The notes: generated from the letters alone by a model not told the origin. A stretch of DNA of 64,000 nucleotides from Haloferax marinum (GCF_009674625.1 NZ_WKJQ01000001.1:620001-684000), one strand, 5' to 3'; numbered from the stretch's first letter, positions 42,618-52,649 are shown. Numbers and translations are program-made.

Positions 42618-43065
42618 TTCTGTGACGAACGTATGTGAGGAGCGAACGGGCTCCGGGATTCGTAACCCTACGAGGCGAGCGAAGCGAGTCTCGGTTCGGT
42701 TCGAGTCCCGTCACGCCCGCTTCTCTCACTTCGTTCGGTCAGCGTTCGCGACGTACTCCCACTCGCTCCGCTCGCGGGAGTCCCGTCACGCCCGCTCAGT
42801 CGCTTCGCTCCTTCGCGGACGTGACGAACATCGCGAATCCGTTGGATTCGCTCAATCCCGTCACGCCCGTGCAGTGAGGAGCGGAGCGAGTCCGATAACG
42901 CATCGTACGGGATTCGAATCAGGGAGCACCTCGTTGCGACCGAGGTTCGAATCCGTTGGATTCGCTCAATCCAGTCGCGCGCGTCCTGCGACGAACATTC
43001 GAACCAGGTTTTGTGCCACTATCTACGACCTCCGCGACAGTCTGAGACGTATCCTGGCCAATCTC
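42618..43065. repeat. Tail of repeated tRNA-Arg 3' ends
   Basis: Copies of the tRNA-Arg T-arm/acceptor end recur downstream: 42698-42719 (21 of 22 bases), about 42778-42794, 42854-42869, and a degenerate one at 42968-42983, spaced 74-115 bp. Between them are 'cgcttcgctcc'-like G/C-rich pieces, and 'cgaatccgttggattcgctc' occurs twice (about 42834 and 42950). No gene is supported in this 450-bp stretch. Confidence 0.8.
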
Positions 43066-44004
43066 CTATGGAGACACTACTGTCGCTTGTTCAGTCGAAA
43101 ACCAGCGAGCCGTGGCGTACCTGGCCCACAGCGTCATCCCGACGACCGGAATCACGCCGACCGAAAACACGAGTCCATACAGCACTTGCGTTTCGACCGA
43201 CGCCGTGGCCTGTACGTACCAGGTAATCGACCCGACGAACGCGTTCCCGAGGTAGTGGACAAGCATCGCCGGGAGAAGGCTGTCGGTTCGGAGGACGACG
43301 TACCCGTAGAACAACCCGATGAGGAAGGACCAACCGACCTGACCGAGCACCCAAACGACGTCGGAGCCGGTTCCGAGGGGGATGTTGAGAAGGTGAATCA
43401 AGCCGAACGCACCCGCAGACACCACGACTGCCTTTCGCTTCGTGAACGTCTGGAGGAGAGTGAACAGGAGGACCCCTCGGAACGTCACTTCTTCTAACGC
43501 GGAGGGCAACGAGACCAACAGACTCCACGACTCGGGAGGAACGAGACTCGAAATATCCACGACTCCGAGTACGAACTCGGCCGTGAGCGGTTCGCCCAGT
43601 GTCAGTCGGTAGACGAGCACGCCGGCCGCTTGACTCACCACGAGAATCAGGGAACAAGAAAGCCCGAGGAAGAAGAGACGACCCAGTGGTCGGATTCGCG
43701 TGAGTCGAATCTCGTCCAGGTATGCCGAGAGCGGTTGGCGGCCACTGGGGAGACGCAGAACGTACGGCGCAAAGAGAAAAATGAACAGGAAGTGGAACGT
43801 GGTCGGTTGTAAAACCGACCGCAGCGGAGACTCTGGAACGTTGGCGACAGTAAACACCAGGATGACGAGTACGATTGCGAGCGTCTCGAACGTCAGAACT
43901 GCTCCCACCGAAAGCCACGGGTGTTCGTGAAGTCGAAATCCGGTGTGACTCGCGTCGCGTCCTCCGGCGGTTGTCTCGTCTTCACCGACGAACGGGATTC
44001 GCAT
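43066..44004 (-). CDS. CPBP-family intramembrane metalloprotease
   Basis: A 312-residue protein with about eight helices. The catalytic motifs of the CPBP (CAAX protease and bacteriocin-processing, Abi) family are present: 'PSALEEVTFRGVLLFTLL' (EE-x3-R), 'GAFGLIHLLNIP' (H) and 'LVHYLGNAFVGS' (H-x3-N). It cleaves within or near the membrane; substrate unknown. Transcribed after the membrane protein at 44026, 21 bp away. Confidence 0.88.
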   Translation of the reverse strand: MRIPFVGEDETTAGGRDASHTGFRLHEHPWLSVGAVLTFETLAIVLVILVFTVANVPESPLRSVLQPTTFHFLFIFLFAPYVLRLPSGRQPLSAYLDEIRLTRIRPLGRLFFLGLSCSLILVVSQAAGVLVYRLTLGEPLTAEFVLGVVDISSLVPPESWSLLVSLPSALEEVTFRGVLLFTLLQTFTKRKAVVVSAGAFGLIHLLNIPLGTGSDVVWVLGQVGWSFLIGLFYGYVVLRTDSLLPAMLVHYLGNAFVGSITWYVQATASVETQVLYGLVFSVGVIPVVGMTLWARYATARWFSTEQATVVSP

Positions 44005-44025
44005 CGAATCGCTCCTGACCGGAGT

Positions 44026-44556
44026 TCACCCGTTTCGCCAGTGGTAGACGATAGCGCCGACACCGACGGAGTTGACGATGAAGTTCGTGAGGCCGCCGAT
44101 GAGTGGGAGTGCCGCGAGGACGGTTGCGACGAACGCACCAGCGACGAGGTGGCCCCAGCGAGATGTCTCGACGTTCGCGGCCTCCAAGAGGCGCTCACCC
44201 ACGTAGATAAAGACGATGGCCCCGCCGACGAGCGAGACGACGAACATCACGAAGCCGATCGGGATGGCGAGGAGGATACCGATGAGCGTGATGACGAGGA
44301 CGAAGAGTACGACGATGAGCGCGATGAAGATACCCAGCCCCCAGAGGAACGAAGGGATGGGTTCGTCCTCGATGGTGTCGATAATCTTCTCGGTGTAGTC
44401 GGGGACGATAGCCAGCAACAGCGCGCCGACGACGAGCGTCCCGACGAACGTGATTCCCGCCGATATCGCTGAGCCAAAGAAACGTGCGAACACGCTCGGG
44501 TCTGGGTTCTGCGATATCGGCCCTTGTTGGAGAATAATTTGTACGAGAGGGTCCAT
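44026..44556 (-). CDS. Multi-helix membrane protein
   Basis: A 176-residue protein with four to five hydrophobic helices ('AGITFVGTLVVGALLLAIVP', 'GIFIALIVVLFVLVITLIGI', and further ones at ~115-135 and ~150-170). 'ETSRWGHLVAGAFVATVLAA' precedes the last helices. I do not recognise a characterised family. ATG 44556 starts just before a short cytoplasmic N-terminus. Possibly co-transcribed with the CPBP protease. Confidence 0.7.
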   Translation of the reverse strand: MDPLVQIILQQGPISQNPDPSVFARFFGSAISAGITFVGTLVVGALLLAIVPDYTEKIIDTIEDEPIPSFLWGLGIFIALIVVLFVLVITLIGILLAIPIGFVMFVVSLVGGAIVFIYVGERLLEAANVETSRWGHLVAGAFVATVLAALPLIGGLTNFIVNSVGVGAIVYHWRNG

Positions 44557-44808
44557 GATGTAGACATATTTGGGAGTCAACAAATATATTGGCCCCCATC
44601 CAAGCACGCCCTTCGTGGTGATTCGACGTTCGAACTTTCAGTCACCGGCCAAGTCTTCCATTCGCCGGGATAAATGGCCGGTTTATCGATATCTCGATTA
44701 GGGTCGAATTTCGACTAGCATATAAACAGGTATAAAAACGCCGTTTAAACCCGCCCTATAATGTAAATAGTCTGGGAAAAAGACTTTTCCAGTAACCCGA
44801 ATATCCGG
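44557..44808. promoter_or_regulatory. Regulatory region before the pilus operon
   Basis: 252 bp between divergent genes with several signals: inverted repeats 'gataaa...tttatc' (about 44671-44689) and 'gtcgaa-t-ttcgac' (44703-44715), TATA-like 'tataaac' and 'tataaaaac' (44721 and 44731), and a leader hairpin 'ggaaaa-agac-ttttcc' (44775-44790) 19 nt before the start codon. The leader would be longer than for most genes here. Confidence 0.5.
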
Positions 44809-47800
44809 ATGACAATGGCAAGGCAAGACGCCGACGGATCCGGGCCAAAGGCGATAGAGGGTGACGCGGAGTCACCGGTGGAGGGCGACGTCGCCCCGGA
44901 CCAGGCGTCAAACGCCCGTAGAGGTGAGTATTCGTGGGCTGACTTCCTCGAAGAGTATGGGGAAGACGGCGACATCGAGGCCCTCTACGGCTTCGACCCG
45001 CGAACCCGCACAGACACGCCGGGCAGCTCGCGATGGGGTAAAGACGAAGAACAACCGGTTCCGACTCCCGACCGAACGGACTGGGAGAGCGTCTCGCTCG
45101 ACCCAGAGGAGTATCTCGACTTCCATCCAGTCGACGTCGCCGAGTTCGTCGGGAAGCGAGGTGCGCACGCCACGGACATCGACGAACAGTTCGAGGCGTT
45201 CTGCGACCCCGAGACGACGCCCGTCGTCAAAGACGAGTGGATGTGGGAGCACTACAAACGAGAGTACTACTACGAAGCCGATGGCTCCCGCCCTCGCGAC
45301 GCATCCGGCGAAATCGAACGATTCGACGCCGAGGAGGCCCTCGGATTCGACCCAGACCACATCGAGAACGTCATCGCCCACGCCGGAGCGCGTGCCGAGG
45401 AACTCGACGAAGTCGTCGATACCCGAACCGTCGACGTGCAAGAAGACTTCGACGAAGACGAGTTCTTCTCGCGTGCTGATGGGACGACGACGCTCGCGAA
45501 CCGCTACGACCTCGAAAAGGCGGTTCCGATGGAGAAGAAGACACACTTCCGCGAGATCGAGCGCTACTGGGTGAACAAACCCTACGCGTTCGTCGTCATC
45601 TTCCACTCCGTCAAGGAAAACGAGAAGAAGTACTACGTCGTCGAGCCGCACCTCAACCGCGCCGAGGACGACCTGACGGAGTTTCTCACGAGCAAACTCC
45701 GGACGGCAATCAAATACAGCGAAGAGAGCGTCGTCCAAGACGGAGAAGACAACCGCGGGACGGTCATCGAATCACAGACGTACGAACTGTTGTCGCGATA
45801 CGACCTCTACGACGGTCCGACTCCGGAGAATCTCGACGTCGACGAAGAACCCGACGCTCCGGGGCTGTTGGACCGCCTCGGACTCGGTGGGTTGTTCGAT
45901 GACAGTAGCGACTCCAAGTCGACACCGGCGACAGACGGCGGTAGTTCTCTCTTCGGTGGCATCAGTTCCCGACTCGGCATCGGGAGTGAGTCGAAGAGAC
46001 GACAGAACGATTCGCCACTCGGCGGTCTCGACGGAATCGCCGCCCGCCCAGAACCTGCAGTCCTCGCGGACGACGACGCCGACTTAAACGAGTATCAGGT
46101 ACAGAAGCTACAGTACTACCTCCAACGTGACTTCATCGGCTACGAGCGCATCGACGGAATCAAACACGACATCAACGTGGAGGACATCTCGTGTGACGGC
46201 TACAACTCGCCGGTGTTCGTCTATCACTCGGACTACGAGCAGATTATCTCGAACGTCTACCACGGTGAAGACGAACTCGACGACTTCGTCGTGAAACTCG
46301 CACAGCGCTCCGGCAAGGGTATCTCGAAGCGGCGACCACAGGTCGACGCGACGCTCCCGGACGGGTCGCGTGCGCAACTCACACTCGGTCGAGAAGTGTC
46401 CGACCACGGGACGAACTACACCATCCGTCAGTTCAAGGACGTGCCGTTCACGCCGATCGACCTCATCAACTGGTCGACGTTCTCGTTGGAGGAGATGGCG
46501 TTCTTGTGGCTCTGTATCGAGAACGACAAGAGCCTCATCTTCGCCGGTGGGACGGCATCCGGGAAGACGACGTCCCTGAACGCGGTGTCGCTGTTCATCC
46601 CGTCGAACACCAAAATCGTCTCTATCGAGGACACGCGTGAGGTCGAACTCCCACAGCGCAACTGGATTGCGTCTGTCACTCGTCCGTCGTTCTCCGACGA
46701 CGACAAAGGCGACGTCGACGAGTTCGACTTACTCGAAGCGGCACTCCGTCAGCGTCCCGACTACATCGTCATGGGTGAGATTCGTGGGGAAGAAGGGCGG
46801 ACGCTCTTCCAGGTCATGTCCACCGGCCACACCACGTACACGACGTTCCACGCCGACTCCGTGGGCGAAGTCCTCAAACGCTTCACGACGGCACCCATCA
46901 ACGTCTCGAAGACGATGTTCACTGCCCTCGACCTCGTCTCGATTCAGACGTCGACTCGGGTCGAGAACAACAAAGTGCGGCGGAACAAGTCGCTCACCGA
47001 GATCAACCACTACGACCCCGAGAACGACGAAATCAACGTTCAGGACGTCTACCAGTGGCAGGCCGAGACGGACGAGTTCCTCCAGATGGGTTCGTCGAAC
47101 ACACTCGAAGAGATCAAGTTCGACCGCGGGTGGGACCACGAGACGCTCGAACACGAGATATTCAAACGACAGGTCGTCCTCGCGTACCTCATCGACCGTG
47201 GACTCAACACGTACACGCAGGTCGCAGCGACGTTCCAGGCGTTCATCAACGACCAAGACACCATCATCGGGTTGATGGCGACCGACCGACTCGAACGGAG
47301 TCTCGAAGACCTCCGCGAGATGGAGTCGGTCCACATCAACATCGACCCCGAGAGCGAGGCGATGGTTCCACGCCCAGACCCACCGGAACACGTCAGAGAA
47401 CTCGCCAAGGAGATTCTCCGCCGGGCCGAAGAAGAACTGTTCCCCGACTACCGCGACAAGGAGGTCGGCGACGTCGCAGACGCAATCCCACACACGCACC
47501 AGGAACCGGACGTCGAAGCGACCCCCGGCGAACGGAGCGAACTCGACGCGCTCGAGGAGTCCACGAGCGACCCCGCTCTCGACGAAGGGACCGAGCGGTC
47601 GGAACTCGACGCGGGTGACGAAACCCCCGAACTCGAAGGTGACGACGGCCCGTCCGAACTCGAGGGCGACGAAGAGACGCCAGCGCTCGAAGCGAGTGAC
47701 GACGCTCCAACTGACGAGCAGGCCCGGCGAGAGGCCGCCGAAGACTTGTGGGAATCACTGCTCGACGCCGACGTCGACGAGCAAAGTTCGTCGGACCGCC

Positions 47801-48105
47801 AGACACAGTTCGGCGACGTCGACGGTGAACTCGACGAGTTCGGCTTCGACGAAGAGGGCGACCCGACCTTCCCAGACCCGAACGACGACGACATCGACCT
47901 CGAAGACTTCTTCGGCGCGTTCGGTATCGACGGGTCGGGTGAACCCGAACCCGAATCCGGGTCCGACGCTGACCCGGCCCAAGAGGACGACGACGGCGAC
48001 GAAATCGACGACGAGTCGTGGGGTGGGTTCCGGGCCGCTGAGACCGACACACCAGACGAGACGAAGACGGAGTCACAGTCCGTCGAGAGCGACGAGGACG
48101 ATTAG
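44809..48105 (+). CDS. Type IV pilus-type assembly ATPase (PilB-like)
   Basis: A 1098-residue secretion ATPase, much larger than a typical core because of extensions at both ends. The core has Walker A 'FAGGTASGKTTSLNAV' (~577-592), the Asp box 'IVSIEDTREVELPQRNWIAS', Walker B 'YIVMGEIRGEEGRTLFQVMS' and the His box 'TGHTTYTTFHADSVGEV'. The N-terminal ~260 residues are acidic with no known domain; a disordered Ser-rich linker lies near 350-400. The last ~230 residues are extremely acidic with degenerate 'SELDA/SELEGDEETP' repeats. It powers pilin extraction through the TadC-like partner. Start could be Met3. Confidence 0.9.
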   Translation: MTMARQDADGSGPKAIEGDAESPVEGDVAPDQASNARRGEYSWADFLEEYGEDGDIEALYGFDPRTRTDTPGSSRWGKDEEQPVPTPDRTDWESVSLDPEEYLDFHPVDVAEFVGKRGAHATDIDEQFEAFCDPETTPVVKDEWMWEHYKREYYYEADGSRPRDASGEIERFDAEEALGFDPDHIENVIAHAGARAEELDEVVDTRTVDVQEDFDEDEFFSRADGTTTLANRYDLEKAVPMEKKTHFREIERYWVNKPYAFVVIFHSVKENEKKYYVVEPHLNRAEDDLTEFLTSKLRTAIKYSEESVVQDGEDNRGTVIESQTYELLSRYDLYDGPTPENLDVDEEPDAPGLLDRLGLGGLFDDSSDSKSTPATDGGSSLFGGISSRLGIGSESKRRQNDSPLGGLDGIAARPEPAVLADDDADLNEYQVQKLQYYLQRDFIGYERIDGIKHDINVEDISCDGYNSPVFVYHSDYEQIISNVYHGEDELDDFVVKLAQRSGKGISKRRPQVDATLPDGSRAQLTLGREVSDHGTNYTIRQFKDVPFTPIDLINWSTFSLEEMAFLWLCIENDKSLIFAGGTASGKTTSLNAVSLFIPSNTKIVSIEDTREVELPQRNWIASVTRPSFSDDDKGDVDEFDLLEAALRQRPDYIVMGEIRGEEGRTLFQVMSTGHTTYTTFHADSVGEVLKRFTTAPINVSKTMFTALDLVSIQTSTRVENNKVRRNKSLTEINHYDPENDEINVQDVYQWQAETDEFLQMGSSNTLEEIKFDRGWDHETLEHEIFKRQVVLAYLIDRGLNTYTQVAATFQAFINDQDTIIGLMATDRLERSLEDLREMESVHINIDPESEAMVPRPDPPEHVRELAKEILRRAEEELFPDYRDKEVGDVADAIPHTHQEPDVEATPGERSELDALEESTSDPALDEGTERSELDAGDETPELEGDDGPSELEGDEETPALEASDDAPTDEQARREAAEDLWESLLDADVDEQSSSDRQTQFGDVDGELDEFGFDEEGDPTFPDPNDDDIDLEDFFGAFGIDGSGEPEPESGSDADPAQEDDDGDEIDDESWGGFRAAETDTPDETKTESQSVESDEDD

Positions 48106-50148
48106 ATGAGCAACATCGACTCCGAAAACACGGCGGGCCTCGACCGGAGCAACGACACGCTCGGCGACGCGTTCTATCCGCTGTTTCAGATACTCTTCGA
48201 CGAAGACGGTGAGTTCGTCTCGGACGTCGGAGAGAAACTCGAACAGGCACGGATGCCGAACACGGTCGAACTCTACCTCTCTCGCGCGCTCGCGGTGGGC
48301 GTCCTCGTCGGTCTCTCGCTGTGGATACTCGGGATGGCTATCGGCTACGGTATCTTCGCACTCGGACTCGTCTCGTCCGAGGCGATAAGTCTCGGCATCC
48401 CCGTCTCGAACGAATCGACCGCCGAACTGCTCCGGTCGCTCGTGATGCCGGCCGCCGTCACCGTTTCAGGCATCGTCTTCGGGTCGCTCGGATTCGGACT
48501 CGGATTCGGGACGCTCGTCGGGATACCGTACTCGAAGGCGTCGGCCCGAAAGCGCGAGATTAACATGCTCCTCTCGGACGCCATCTCGTTCATGTACGCG
48601 CTGTCCGTCGGGGGACTGAACCAACTGGAGATTCTGGAGGCGATGGCCCGCGCCGACGACACGTACGGCGAGGTCTCACGAGAGTTCCAGAGTATCGTCC
48701 AAGAGACGGAGTACTTCGGAACCGACTACCGGAACGCCATCCGTCAGCAGGCGCTTCTCACGCCATCCGCCGAACTCTCGCAGTTCCTCACCGACATGCT
48801 CTCTATCGTCAACTCCGGTGGTGACATGGAGGGGTTCCTCAAGGACAAGAAGGACAAACACCTCCGGACGGCCAAACAGGAGCAAGAACAGACGCTGGAT
48901 ACGATGGAACTGTTCGGCGAGATGTACATGACGCTCTCGCTGTTCCCACTGCTCCTCATCATCATCCTCGTCATCATGAGCATGCTCGGACAGGCACAGC
49001 AGGAACTCCTCTACGCCACCATCTACGGTCTCATCCCGCTGGTCGGCGTCGGATTCCTCGTCCTCATCTCGACGGTCAAACAGGACGAAATTGGCGACGG
49101 GTATCTCTCTCCGAGCAACGGAAGCGCCCGTCTCGAGGGGCAACAACGCGAAGGCCTCGTTCACATGGGACTCATCGAGTCGTACGTCGGCGAGTTCTCG
49201 ATGTTCTCGCGCATCAAAGCCCGAGAAGGGACGTACAAGACGCGAGAACTCCTCAAACAACCCCACGTCTTTTTCAAACGACATCCGCTGTACACGCTTG
49301 CACTCTCGGTTCCCGCGTCGATGGTCATCCTGGCCGTCGCAGTCATCGGCGGGTCTGCTCCGACGTCGTGGGACGGGATGGTTTCCCAGCCAATCTGGGG
49401 GACTGTCATCTGGTTTTACGTCCCCGTCTACCTCCTCACGATTCCGCTGGCGGTGTTCCACGAGTGGAACGTTCACTCCCGCTCCGCGATAACGGGGAAA
49501 CTCTCGGACAACCTTCGCAAACTCTCGAGTGCGAACGACACCGGGCAGACCCTCCTCGAATCGTTCGACACCGTCGCCGACACGTCCTCGGGCAAACTCG
49601 CAGACGAGTTCGAGGTTATGTACGCGAAGGTCAACTACGGGATGAGCCTCAGAGAAGCGCTCGTAGAGTTCAACAACAAGTACCACATTCCGCGCCTCGC
49701 CCGGACGGTCAAACTCATCACGAAAGCACAGGAAGCGTCGAGCCAGATTACGGAAGTTTTGACGACGGCAGCGCAGTCCTCTGAGAACCAAGACGACATC
49801 GAACGAGAGCGTATCGCGCGAACCCGAATGCAGGTGGCGATTATCCTCATGACCTACGTGACGCTCCTCGCCGTCATGGCCATCCTGAAGACCCAGTTCC
49901 TCGACGTGATGGCCGGCCTCTCGTCGCAGGCGTCGGGAAGCGGTGGAGGTGTCTCCGGTGGGCCGAGTTTCGGCGGCGCTCTCGACCCCGACTTGATGTC
50001 GCTTCTGTTCTTCCACGGCGTCACCCTCCAGGCAGTGTTGTCTGGATTCATCAGCGGATACATTCGTAACGCTGACCTCCTCGCGGGGGTCAAGTTCGTC
50101 GTCATCCTGCAGACGCTCGCACTCGCAGTGTGGATGGTGGTTGGCTGA
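48106..50148 (+). CDS. TadC/PilC-like pilus platform membrane protein
   Basis: A 680-residue membrane platform. Two GspF/TadC cytoplasmic domains are visible: ~145-270 ('LLSDAISFMYALSVGGLNQL', 'VNSGGDMEGFLKDKKDKHLR') and ~460-590 ('NLRKLSSANDTGQTLLESFD', 'YGMSLREALVEFNNKYHIPR'), each followed by helices, about nine in all. It begins one base after the ATPase stop, so the two are co-translated and should form the pilus motor. The end overlaps the next start by one base (TGATG). Confidence 0.9.
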   Translation: MSNIDSENTAGLDRSNDTLGDAFYPLFQILFDEDGEFVSDVGEKLEQARMPNTVELYLSRALAVGVLVGLSLWILGMAIGYGIFALGLVSSEAISLGIPVSNESTAELLRSLVMPAAVTVSGIVFGSLGFGLGFGTLVGIPYSKASARKREINMLLSDAISFMYALSVGGLNQLEILEAMARADDTYGEVSREFQSIVQETEYFGTDYRNAIRQQALLTPSAELSQFLTDMLSIVNSGGDMEGFLKDKKDKHLRTAKQEQEQTLDTMELFGEMYMTLSLFPLLLIIILVIMSMLGQAQQELLYATIYGLIPLVGVGFLVLISTVKQDEIGDGYLSPSNGSARLEGQQREGLVHMGLIESYVGEFSMFSRIKAREGTYKTRELLKQPHVFFKRHPLYTLALSVPASMVILAVAVIGGSAPTSWDGMVSQPIWGTVIWFYVPVYLLTIPLAVFHEWNVHSRSAITGKLSDNLRKLSSANDTGQTLLESFDTVADTSSGKLADEFEVMYAKVNYGMSLREALVEFNNKYHIPRLARTVKLITKAQEASSQITEVLTTAAQSSENQDDIERERIARTRMQVAIILMTYVTLLAVMAILKTQFLDVMAGLSSQASGSGGGVSGGPSFGGALDPDLMSLLFFHGVTLQAVLSGFISGYIRNADLLAGVKFVVILQTLALAVWMVVG

Positions 50149-50648
50149 TGCGACGTCGTGACCGCACGACTGACTCCGGGCGCAGTCGCGCGCAGACCAC
50201 CATCGACTACGCCGTCGGTGTCGGTATCTTCCTGCTCGCTATCGCGTGGGTAATCGGAACCGTCCCCCAAATCGTCCAACCGTTCGACGACGCACAGGAC
50301 CAACCGCTCGTGGCCAACCGCGCAGCAGACCGACTCGCGAGTGACGCACTCTCACCACCGGACGAACAGACCGCCCTCGCGACGGAGTGCGTCGACGGCT
50401 TTTTCCACAACGACACGCCCCCTGGCGACTGTGAGTACGACAAGGAACCGATCGGAGACGCGATTGGTGTCGGCGGCGACTACGACGTGAACGTCACCCT
50501 CCTCCACGACGGGACAGTTGCAACACTCTCAGATGGGTCGGACGCGACACGGGGAGACCCAGTTCCGGCGTCCGGACAGGTCGTCGCCGCTCGCCGCTCG
50601 GTCCTCGTCGGTGGCGAACTCCACCAACTTCTGGTGAGGGTTTGGTAA
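50148..50648 (+). CDS. Pilin-like protein 1 of the pilus operon
   Basis: A 166-residue protein with a type IV pilin-like N-terminus: 'RSRAQTTIDYAVGVGIFLLA', where a basic residue and Ala precede a Gln that starts a hydrophobic helix, as at archaeal prepilin-peptidase sites. The rest is a beta-rich exported domain with two Cys ('ATECVDGFFHNDTPPGDCEY') that may form a disulfide. Start at ATG 50148 overlapping the platform stop. A haloarchaeal DUF72xx-type family. Confidence 0.7.
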   Translation: MRRRDRTTDSGRSRAQTTIDYAVGVGIFLLAIAWVIGTVPQIVQPFDDAQDQPLVANRAADRLASDALSPPDEQTALATECVDGFFHNDTPPGDCEYDKEPIGDAIGVGGDYDVNVTLLHDGTVATLSDGSDATRGDPVPASGQVVAARRSVLVGGELHQLLVRVW

Positions 50649-50650
50649 CG

Positions 50651-51241
50651 ATGTCCCGTGGACAAGCCCACACGTTAGAGGCGTTCGTCGCCGCGACTGT
50701 GCTGTTGGCGAGCGTCACGTTCGCACTGCAGGTGACTGCAGTCACACCGCTGACGGCGAGTACGTCGAGCCAGCACATCGAAAACCAGCAAGCGTCCGTC
50801 GCGCAGGGACTTCTCGACGCCGCCGCCGAAAACGGGACCCTCGAACGGACGGTGCTGCTGTCGAACATCAGTTCGTCGCAGGAAGATAACTACGTGGACG
50901 GTGGCCCACCGACGGCGTTCGGGCAGATGCTCAACGACACGTTCAACGACCGTGGTATCGCGTTCAACGTGGACATCTACACGGTACAGGCCAACCAGCA
51001 AGGGAAGTCACTGAACCGAATTGGCCTCGTCCACATGGGTAAACCGAGTGACCACGCCGCGTCGGCGTCACGCCTGGTGACGCTCATGGACGACGACGTC
51101 CTCCACGAACCAGCGGGACAGGTTGCAGTCCCGACGAACACGACCCTCGATTCGGCGTCGTCGTTCTACCTCGAAGAACGACACGACGGAGACCCAGTGT
51201 GGACCGTCCTGAAGGTGGAGGTGGTCGTATGGCGGATGTAA
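50651..51241 (+). CDS. Pilin-like protein 2 of the pilus operon
   Basis: A 196-residue protein starting 'MSRGQAHTLEAFVAATVLLA': the R-G/Q junction before the hydrophobic helix is a class III (pilin-like) processing site. The exported part is acidic and Asn/Thr-rich with 'GLVHMGKPSDHAASASRLVT'. It begins three bases after the previous stop and overlaps the next gene, as a co-translated set. Confidence 0.7.
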   Translation: MSRGQAHTLEAFVAATVLLASVTFALQVTAVTPLTASTSSQHIENQQASVAQGLLDAAAENGTLERTVLLSNISSSQEDNYVDGGPPTAFGQMLNDTFNDRGIAFNVDIYTVQANQQGKSLNRIGLVHMGKPSDHAASASRLVTLMDDDVLHEPAGQVAVPTNTTLDSASSFYLEERHDGDPVWTVLKVEVVVWRM

Positions 51242-52203
51242 ACCCCGTCTCGCGTCTCGTCGGCGACGACCGTGGCCAACTCTTCCTCGTCACGGCGCTC
51301 GCTATCGCCGTCTTGCTGGTGAGTCTCGCGTTGATTCTCAACACGGCAATCTACACCGAGAACATCGCCACGCGGACGACCGACACCCAACTCGACGACG
51401 CGGTCACCGAACAGCGTGCCGTCGTCGCCGCCAGCGAGACGATGCTGGACGCAGAGAACCGCAACGGTGGCAGCGAGAGCGAAATCGGGACTCGGTTCGA
51501 GTCCTCACTCGCGAACTGGAGTGAGACCGCGGGCACGTTGGAGGCGGCAAACGGGTTCACTATCGACGTCTCGTACACCGGGACGAACACCACTGGAATT
51601 CGAGTCCACCAGGACGACCCGGCGAGAAACTTCACAGACAACTCGCTAGACGACTCGTGGGAAGTCGTCGACAGTGGTCGTGTTCGCGGCATCCGATTCG
51701 ACGTCTCTCGAGACAACCTCTCGACGACGGAGTCCAACGCGTTCAACGTGGAAGTCGACGACCAAGATGGGGTGGGTGACGAGGCCACCGTCTCGATGTA
51801 CACCGACGGAACGAACGTCGTAGTCACTGTCGAAAACGATACGGAGTCGCTCTCTTGTTCCGTCGAACCGACAGACGGTGAATCACTCGTCGTCGACATC
51901 GGCAGCGAGACCGTCGGGACACGGTACTGTCCCGCACTCGAAATCGTCCACGACGAGGCCGATGGAGAGGTCGATATCTGGTTCGATAACGCCGAGAACG
52001 CCACGGGGACGTACGAGTTGTACACGACCAACGACGACGACGACCTCGACGACCTGTTCAGCGATGCCGACTTCGCGTCGGTCGGGAGCGGAGAGTGGCC
52101 GGTCAAACAACCGGCACTCTACGACGTCACCGTGCGGTTCGTCTTCCAGTCCAGCGGAACGACGGTCGAAAAAGAGATTCGAATCACACCGGGTGACCTC
52201 TGA
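51229..52203 (+). CDS. Pilin-like protein 3 of the pilus operon
   Basis: A 324-residue protein. ATG 51229 gives 'VGDDRGQLFLVTALAIAVLL', with the R-G/Q site and a long hydrophobic helix. The extracellular domain is rich in Asp, Asn and Thr and has two late Cys ('SLSCSVEPTDGE', 'GTRYCPALEIV') that could pair. Immunoglobulin-like strands near 150-250 are likely. Overlaps both neighbours. Confidence 0.7.
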   Translation: MADVNPVSRLVGDDRGQLFLVTALAIAVLLVSLALILNTAIYTENIATRTTDTQLDDAVTEQRAVVAASETMLDAENRNGGSESEIGTRFESSLANWSETAGTLEAANGFTIDVSYTGTNTTGIRVHQDDPARNFTDNSLDDSWEVVDSGRVRGIRFDVSRDNLSTTESNAFNVEVDDQDGVGDEATVSMYTDGTNVVVTVENDTESLSCSVEPTDGESLVVDIGSETVGTRYCPALEIVHDEADGEVDIWFDNAENATGTYELYTTNDDDDLDDLFSDADFASVGSGEWPVKQPALYDVTVRFVFQSSGTTVEKEIRITPGDL

Positions 52204-52649
52204 TGTCGGAACGTGCAGTCTCCACGACGCTTGGATTCGTTCTGACGCTCTCGATAACCACTATCCTCATCTCGGGAATCATGGTTGGCGCAGGCGGCTA
52301 CGTCTCGACCGAACACGAGCGCGTAACCGAGACTGAACTCGAAGTCGTCGGGCAACGACTCGCCGCCAACATCGAGTCGGTCGACCGTGTGGCGTCGTCG
52401 TCCGGGGACGAAACGGTGAGGACAGTCAGTACGCGTCTCGAACTCCCGAACCGTGTCGCCGGCACGACCTACCGAATCAGCGTCGACCCCGCCTCGAGCG
52501 AACTCGTCCTTCGGTCGGTCGACCCCGAGGTGACCGTTCGAATCGCAGTCGAGACGACCGTGCCACTCGAAAGCGGGTCGGTCGACGCCGGCGTCGTGAC
52601 CGTCACGTACGACGACGCAGACGGCAAACTGGAGGTGGCCCATGGTTGA
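52203..52649 (+). CDS. Pilin-like protein 4 of the pilus operon
   Basis: A 148-residue protein beginning 'MSERAVSTTLGFVLTLSITT', close to the standard haloarchaeal pilin N-terminus (R-A/V-S then helix). The exported part is a compact beta domain with no Cys. Starts at the last base of the previous stop. Confidence 0.72.
   Translation: MSERAVSTTLGFVLTLSITTILISGIMVGAGGYVSTEHERVTETELEVVGQRLAANIESVDRVASSSGDETVRTVSTRLELPNRVAGTTYRISVDPASSELVLRSVDPEVTVRIAVETTVPLESGSVDAGVVTVTYDDADGKLEVAHG

Noticed and set aside
42622..43497. 291-residue plus-strand frame after tRNA-Arg
   Set aside because: It spans the repeated tRNA ends and then the antisense of the CPBP protease; composition is Arg/Ser-rich shadow.
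48676..50016. 446-residue minus-strand frame within the platform gene
   Set aside because: Shadow of the plus-strand TadC-like gene, which has clear family motifs and operon overlaps.
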